NCBI GenBank assembly: GCA_041552055.1
Contig: JBFELO010000183.1
Coordinates: forward strand, 1 to 8,611
Length of the DNA: 8,611 nt
Source: JBFELO01 sp041552055
GTDB lineage: Bacteria > Acidobacteriota > Thermoanaerobaculia > Thermoanaerobaculales > Sulfomarinibacteraceae
Reading direction: 5' to 3'
Position numbers and translations under genes: made by a program. The notes below the pieces were generated by a model that worked only from the letters and a program-made list of their open reading frames with translations, had not been told where the DNA came from and ran no database searches. This document shows positions 5,011 to 8,611 of this stretch, piece by piece (position 1 is the stretch's first letter; the number at the start of each line of letters is the position of its first letter).

Positions 5011-6861
5011 ATGGCGCGGATCGGGCTCTTCGTCTGCCGCTGCGGGCGGAACATCGCCGGCACCGTCGACGTGGCCGAGGTCGCCGGGATTCTGGCCGAG
5101 CACCCGGGCGTGGTGCACGCCGAGGAGTACACCTACATGTGCTCCGACCCTGGCCAGCTCAAGGTGGCGCAGACGATCGCAGACCAGCATCTGACCGGCG
5201 TGGTGGTCGCCGCGTGCTCGCCGCAGCTCCACGAGCGGACGTTCCGCATCGCCTGCGAGAAGGGTGGGCTCAACCCGTACATGTGCGAGATGGCGAACAT
5301 CCGCGAGCACTGCTCGTGGGTCCATCCGGAGGAGCCGGCCACCACCGAGAAGGCGATCGAGCTGACGCGGGTCGCGGTCGAGAAGGTCAAGCACAGCCGA
5401 CCTCTGACGCCAATCCGGATTCCCGTCAACCGCCGCGTGCTGGTCATCGGCGCCGGCATCGCGGGAATCCAGGTGGCGCTCGACGCGGCCCGCGGCGGCT
5501 ACGATGTCGTGCTGGTCGAGCGGGAGGCGTACGTCGGCGGCCACATGGCACAACTGTCGGCCACGTTTCCGGAAATGGAGAGGTCTCGCTTCCTGCTGCG
5601 GCCGAAGCTGGCCCAGTTGCTGAGCCACGACAACGTCTGGCTGCTCACCAACAGCGAGGTCGTCGAGCTGACCGGATTCGTCGGCAACTTCAAGGCGACC
5701 ATCAAGACGCGACCGAGCACCGATGCCGAAGCGGGGCTCGATCTGGCGGACGAGGTGTTCCCCCGTGGGGTCGAGCGCCAGCGACAGGAGAGCACCGTAG
5801 AGGTCGAGGTAGGGGCGGTCGTGCCGGCCATCGGTTACGACGTGTACCCGCTCGAGTCGATCCCGGAGTACGGTTCCGGCTCGATTCCAAACGTCCTGAC
5901 GAGCCTCCAGTTCGAGCAGCTGCTGCGGACCTCGGAAGGGGGCGAGCTGCGACGGCCGTCCGACGGCGCGGTGCCGCGCGAGGTCGTGTTCATTCAGTGC
6001 GTGCGGTCCCGCGACCGCGAGCACGGGATGCCCTACTGCTCGCGGATCTGCTGCATGTACACCGCAAAACAGGCGATGCTGTACAAGCAGCGGGTTCCGG
6101 ACGGCCAAGCCTACGTGTTTTACATCGACATCCGGGCGCAGGGCAAGGATGACGAGGAGTTCATCCGACGCGCTGCGGAGCAGTACGGTGTGTTGTACTT
6201 GCGCGGCAGGGTCTCCCGCATCTTCCCCCAGGACGGCAAGGTCGTGGTCTGGGGGGCCGACACCCTGAGCGGCATGAACGTCGAGATCCCGGCCGACGCG
6301 GTGGTGCTCGCGCTGGCCATGACGCCGGCTCACGGTGCGCTCGACGTGGCCCGATTGTTGGGCGTAGGCGCCGACGACCACGGCTTTCTCACCGAGGCCC
6401 ACCCCAAGCTCAGACCGGTGGAGACCAGCACCGCGGGGATCTTCCTCGCCGGTGCCTGTCAGGCTCCTCGCGACATCGGCAGCTGCGTGGCTCACGCCTC
6501 GGGAGCGGCGAGCAAGGTGCTCGAGTTGTTCTCGGCGCGCCACCTCGAGCGCGAGCCCGAGATCGCTCACATCGACGAGGGCATCTGCGCAGGTTGTTTC
6601 GACTGCCGCGAGGTCTGTCCGTCGCGCGCCATAGAGGTCAAGGAGATCCGCGACCGCAGGGGCGAGCTCCTCGACACGGTCGCCACGGTCAACGACGGCC
6701 TGTGTCAGGGCTGCGGTCTGTGTGTCGCGACCTGCAGATCCGGCGCCGCAGACCTCGAGGGCTACACCGACTCGCAGCTCTTCAGCCAGATCGAGGCGCT
6801 GAGTTCTCGGTGGACGAGCACGACGTCGGCCGAGAAACCGGGTGGAGGACACGGTGGCTGA
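5011..6861 (+). CDS. hdrA: HdrA-like flavoprotein 2: keeps the C-terminal ferredoxin, has lost the inserted ferredoxin
   Basis: A 616-residue paralogue of the preceding HdrA. The N-terminal domain is canonical: FVCRC (C9, C11), C44, AACSPQLHERTFR (67-79) and NIREHCSWVH (96-105). FAD binding is marked by GAGIAG at 147-152. The usual Cys-Ser-x-Cys motif is replaced: FPEMERSRFLLRPKL at 186-200 has Arg and Phe where the first copy has C195 and C198. The inserted ferredoxin is gone; about 30 cysteine-free residues (roughly 234-264) sit in its place. CVRSR and YCSRICCMYTAKQAMLYK (342-359) are kept. The C-terminus bears a two-cluster ferredoxin: C526/C529/C532/C536-P and C565/C568/C571/C575, the last not followed by proline. 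The ferredoxin borders mvhD, which matches the known use of this HdrA domain as the contact for MvhD. It overlaps mvhD by 8 bp. Loss of the insert looks like subfunctionalisation, because the frame is intact. Confidence 0.93.
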   Translation: MARIGLFVCRCGRNIAGTVDVAEVAGILAEHPGVVHAEEYTYMCSDPGQLKVAQTIADQHLTGVVVAACSPQLHERTFRIACEKGGLNPYMCEMANIREHCSWVHPEEPATTEKAIELTRVAVEKVKHSRPLTPIRIPVNRRVLVIGAGIAGIQVALDAARGGYDVVLVEREAYVGGHMAQLSATFPEMERSRFLLRPKLAQLLSHDNVWLLTNSEVVELTGFVGNFKATIKTRPSTDAEAGLDLADEVFPRGVERQRQESTVEVEVGAVVPAIGYDVYPLESIPEYGSGSIPNVLTSLQFEQLLRTSEGGELRRPSDGAVPREVVFIQCVRSRDREHGMPYCSRICCMYTAKQAMLYKQRVPDGQAYVFYIDIRAQGKDDEEFIRRAAEQYGVLYLRGRVSRIFPQDGKVVVWGADTLSGMNVEIPADAVVLALAMTPAHGALDVARLLGVGADDHGFLTEAHPKLRPVETSTAGIFLAGACQAPRDIGSCVAHASGAASKVLELFSARHLEREPEIAHIDEGICAGCFDCREVCPSRAIEVKEIRDRRGELLDTVATVNDGLCQGCGLCVATCRSGAADLEGYTDSQLFSQIEALSSRWTSTTSAEKPGGGHGG

Positions 6862-7336
6862 ACTGAACCCTCCCCCCTGGGAACCCCGGATCGTCGCCTT
6901 CGTGTGCAAGTGGTGCACCTACGCCGGCGCCGATCTCGCCGGCACCGTCCGGCTGCGGTATCCCGCCAACGTACGGATCGTCAAGCTGCCGTGCTCGGGG
7001 CGGATCGACTGCTTTTTCATCGTCAAGGCGCTCGAGCAAGGCGCCGACGCCGTGCTGGTTTCGGGATGCCATCCGGGCGACTGCCATTACTCCGACGGTA
7101 ACTACCACGCACGTCGACGATTCAGGCTGTTCCGCCGCCTGCTCGAATTCCTCGGCGTGGATTTGAGACGCGTCCAGTTCGCGTGCGTGTCGGCGGCCGA
7201 AGGCATGAAGTGGGCCGACCTCGTGTCGGACCTCGCCGACGAGGTGCGGCAGCTCGGCCCGTACCGCGAGTACCACCAGATGTGTGCAGGAGACGGGACC
7301 GGTGATGAGCGAGACCGCGAAGCAACACACGCGTGA
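6854..7336 (+). CDS. mvhD: MvhD/FlxD-type [2Fe-2S] electron-transfer subunit
   Basis: A 160-residue protein of the MvhD/FlpD family, which passes electrons from a hydrogenase, formate dehydrogenase or Flx module to HdrA. Hallmarks in order: FVCKWCTYAGAD (C18, C21), LPCSGRIDCFFIVKALEQGA (C47, C53), VSGCHPGDCHYSDGN (C72, C77) with the following RRFRLFRRLLEF, and VSAAEGMKW. The conserved cysteines that bind the [2Fe-2S] cluster are all present. I chose GTG at 6854 because GGAGG at 6844-6848 sits 5 bases before it and the protein then begins MAELNPPPWEPRIVAFVC, the usual short lead-in. A GTG at 6842 would add four residues. The C-terminal tail of about 25 residues is variable and partly encoded in the overlap with the next gene. 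Unlike some bacteria, MvhD here is not fused to HdrA. Confidence 0.93.
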   Translation: MAELNPPPWEPRIVAFVCKWCTYAGADLAGTVRLRYPANVRIVKLPCSGRIDCFFIVKALEQGADAVLVSGCHPGDCHYSDGNYHARRRFRLFRRLLEFLGVDLRRVQFACVSAAEGMKWADLVSDLADEVRQLGPYREYHQMCAGDGTGDERDREATHA

Positions 7337-8192
7337 GCTCCGGGCCCTGAGCCGGAAGCTTCTCGTCGAAGGCGACGTCGACGTGATGATCGGCTATCGC
7401 GACGGGATCTGGGAAGACACCACCCGACCGCACTTCGCGACCTCGCCCGAGGCGACCCAGCAGCTGGTCTGGAACCGACACTGCGCCAACAACCTCACTG
7501 TGTACCTGGCGCGCCCGGAAATCCGGCAGCTCGGACGTCCCGCCGTCGTGGTCAAGGGGTGTGACGCTCTTACGCTCGACGTCCTCGTGCGGGAGCAACA
7601 GATCGCTCGCGACGACGTCGTCGTCGTCGGCGTAGTCTGCGACGGTGTCGTCGACTCCAGCCACGGCTCCGAAGGCACCCGCCTGCTGCCGAAGTGTGAC
7701 AGCTGCACCGTGACCACACCCCCTCGTGTCGACCATCTGGTGGGCGACCCCGGGCCGGCCCGGACCCCGCTCCCGCCCGATCGTTCGGCCCTGGAGCGGA
7801 TCGAGGCGCTGACGACCGAGGCCAGGTGGCAGTACTGGCAGTCGGAGCTCGAGCGCTGCCTGAAGTGCTACGCCTGCCGAGCCGTGTGCCCGCTGTGCTA
7901 CTGCGATCGGTGCTTCGTCGAGCAGAGTCGGCCGGCGTGGACCTCGTCGAGCCAGACTGCGAAAGCGAACTTCGTATTCCACCTGTTCCGAGCGTTTCAC
8001 CTCGCCGGCCGGTGCGTCTCCTGCGGCGAGTGCGCACGCGTGTGTCCGGTGGAGATCCCGCTCGATGTGTTGAACCAGAAGATGGCCGAAGAGGTCGCCG
8101 ACCTGTTCGGCTTCGTCGCGGGTGAGGATCCCGATGCCAAGGCACCCCTGGTGACATTCACACGCGACGATCCACAGGAGTTCATCAGATGA
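7305..8192 (+). CDS. FrhB-like/dicluster 4Fe-4S protein of the Hdr-Flx electron-input module
   Basis: About 295 residues. The N-terminal 140 residues resemble the FrhB/FdhB-type fold (VWNRHCANNLTVYLA; VVVKGCDALTLDVLVREQQI; VVVVGVVCDGVVD; LPKCDSC), which in relatives binds a flavin or contacts one. Two ferredoxin motifs follow: C185/C188/C191/C195-P and C237/C240/C243/C247-P. Three more cysteines lie right after the first motif (C198, C200, C203 in PLCYCDRC). An acidic C-terminal tail ends it. It probably links an NAD(P)H- or other donor-oxidising partner to MvhD. By position it could be the counterpart of FlxC, but I cannot show this from sequence. ATG at 7305 and GTG at 7302 are both possible; AGGAG at 7288-7292 lies 12 and 9 bases before them. 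The start lies 32 bp inside mvhD, so translation is probably coupled. Cytoplasmic; no membrane segment. Confidence 0.8.
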   Translation: MSETAKQHTRELRALSRKLLVEGDVDVMIGYRDGIWEDTTRPHFATSPEATQQLVWNRHCANNLTVYLARPEIRQLGRPAVVVKGCDALTLDVLVREQQIARDDVVVVGVVCDGVVDSSHGSEGTRLLPKCDSCTVTTPPRVDHLVGDPGPARTPLPPDRSALERIEALTTEARWQYWQSELERCLKCYACRAVCPLCYCDRCFVEQSRPAWTSSSQTAKANFVFHLFRAFHLAGRCVSCGECARVCPVEIPLDVLNQKMAEEVADLFGFVAGEDPDAKAPLVTFTRDDPQEFIR

Positions 8193-8233
8193 ACGGTCGT
8201 TTCACTCTGCCGTCGCCCGAGAGAAATCAATGA
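8189..8233 (+). CDS. Possible 14-codon minicistron bridging two genes by ATGA overlaps
   Basis: ATG at 8189 overlaps the previous gene's TGA as ATGA. The frame reads MNGRFTLPSPERNQ and its TGA (8231-8233) overlaps the next gene's ATG (8230) again as ATGA. AGGAG at 8176-8180 lies 8 bases before this ATG, a far better ribosome site than the GAGAG before 8230. Ribosomes may therefore start here and re-initiate at 8230. I know of no family for the peptide. It could also be chance, or the trace of an indel that separated a good ribosome site from the downstream gene. Confidence 0.3.
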   Translation: MNGRFTLPSPERNQ

Positions 8234-8611
8234 CCCGTTGGTCGATCGACCGCCCTCGACTGGACGAGCTTCTCGAGCTCATAGTTGCCGGTGGCGACCG
8301 GCTCGTGGCGCCGGTCCGCTTCGGCGAACGTCTCACCTTCGAGCCGGTGACCGACATCGGCCACATGAAGCGCGAGTACGTCAACACGACCCTGCCGCCG
8401 AAGGAGTACCTGCTGCCGCGGACCGAGCCGGTGTTCCGGTTCAGCCGCAGCTCCGGCGGGATCGAGGTGTCCGACTGCACGGCGGACGATCGCCCCACCG
8501 TGCTGTTCGGGGTCAGACCGTGCGACGCGGCAGGGATCGACCGGATGGAGCGAGTCTTCGGCGACGAGCGGCGGGAGGGGATCTTCCTGGACCGACGCGA
8601 GCGCACGACGA
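8230..8611 (+). CDS. FlxB / sulfhydrogenase-beta-like Fe-S protein, 5' part only
   Basis: The first 127 residues of a protein that continues beyond the window. LPPKEYLLPRTEPVFRF (55-71) and VLFGVRPCDAAGI (91-103) are hallmarks of the family that includes sulfhydrogenase beta subunit HydB, FlxB and anaerobic sulfite reductase subunit A. These proteins normally carry two [4Fe-4S] clusters in their C-terminal half, which lies outside the window. They work with an FAD- and NAD-binding partner (HydG/FlxA/AsrB type), so such a gene is expected next. In this setting the likely role is to pass electrons from NAD(P)H towards MvhD and HdrA. ATG at 8230 is chosen because the protein then aligns with the usual N-terminus (short lead, then LVAPVRFG); its own Shine-Dalgarno, GAGAG at 8219-8223, is weak. 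No truncation is seen apart from the window edge. Confidence 0.82.
   Translation, partial: MTRWSIDRPRLDELLELIVAGGDRLVAPVRFGERLTFEPVTDIGHMKREYVNTTLPPKEYLLPRTEPVFRFSRSSGGIEVSDCTADDRPTVLFGVRPCDAAGIDRMERVFGDERREGIFLDRRERTT

Noticed and set aside
5011..6861. HdrA copy 2 as a decayed pseudogene because it lacks the insert
   Set aside because: The frame is intact over 616 codons, the FAD motif, N-terminal cysteines and C-terminal ferredoxin are preserved, and it overlaps mvhD as part of the operon.
3139..6918. Very long minus-strand open frame (1259 codons) antisense to both hdrA copies
   Set aside because: The plus-strand frames encode recognisable HdrA proteins with intact motifs. High G+C at third codon positions suppresses stops in the opposite frame, and the translation has no family features and is rich in Arg, His, Val and Asp as such shadows are.
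7612..7632. GTC/GAC triplet run resembling a microsatellite
   Set aside because: It encodes an Asp/Val-rich strand (DDVVVVGVV) of the FrhB-like fold, and codon bias explains the repetition.

Overview
The window is about two-thirds G+C. It carries one minus-strand tRNA gene at the left edge and then a single plus-strand gene cluster running to the right edge, where the last gene is cut off. Every complete protein gene ends in TGA and third codon positions are mostly G or C. The proteins point to an anaerobic or facultatively anaerobic bacterium with flavin-based electron bifurcation (an Hdr/Flx-type cytoplasmic complex). I cannot name the phylum from this sequence. A CCA-encoding tRNA and Shine-Dalgarno-led GTG/ATG starts fit many high-GC bacteria, and Desulfobacterota, Acidobacteriota, Chloroflexota or Actinomycetota would all be plausible.

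Layout: 1-153 is non-coding DNA rich in hairpins, downstream of the tRNA on its own strand. 154-230 is tRNA-Pro(GGG), minus strand. 231-679 is a divergent intergenic region holding a possible tRNA -10 box, an inverted repeat, and an AT-rich patch with the best promoter candidates for the plus-strand cluster. 680-1738 encodes a protein of two GAF domains with no output domain. 1739-1919 is a gap with a 12-bp stem. Then come hdrC (1920-2333), hdrB (2343-3245), two tandem HdrA paralogues (3250-5004 and 5011-6861), mvhD/flxD (6854-7336), a cysteine-rich FrhB-like/dicluster ferredoxin protein (7305-8192), a possible 14-codon minicistron (8189-8233), and the 5' part of a FlxB/sulfhydrogenase-beta-like gene (8230 to the edge). 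From hdrC on, gaps are 9 bp or less or the genes overlap, except for the 37-bp stretch occupied by the minicistron, so this reads as one operon.

How it probably works (inference from family knowledge): the FlxB-like protein, with a partner presumably encoded beyond the right edge, would take electrons from NAD(P)H. They would pass through the FrhB-like/ferredoxin protein and MvhD to HdrA, whose FAD would split pairs between a low-potential acceptor such as ferredoxin and a disulfide or other acceptor handled by HdrC-HdrB. No hydrogenase large subunit lies in the window.

The most interesting point is the HdrA pair. The first copy keeps the inserted ferredoxin domain and the conserved Cys-Ser-x-Cys motif but lacks the C-terminal ferredoxin. 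The second has lost the insert and that motif but keeps the C-terminal eight-cysteine ferredoxin and the canonical N-terminal cysteine motif. Together they hold one full HdrA set of clusters, which suggests an obligate HdrA1-HdrA2 heterodimer with labour divided between its two halves.
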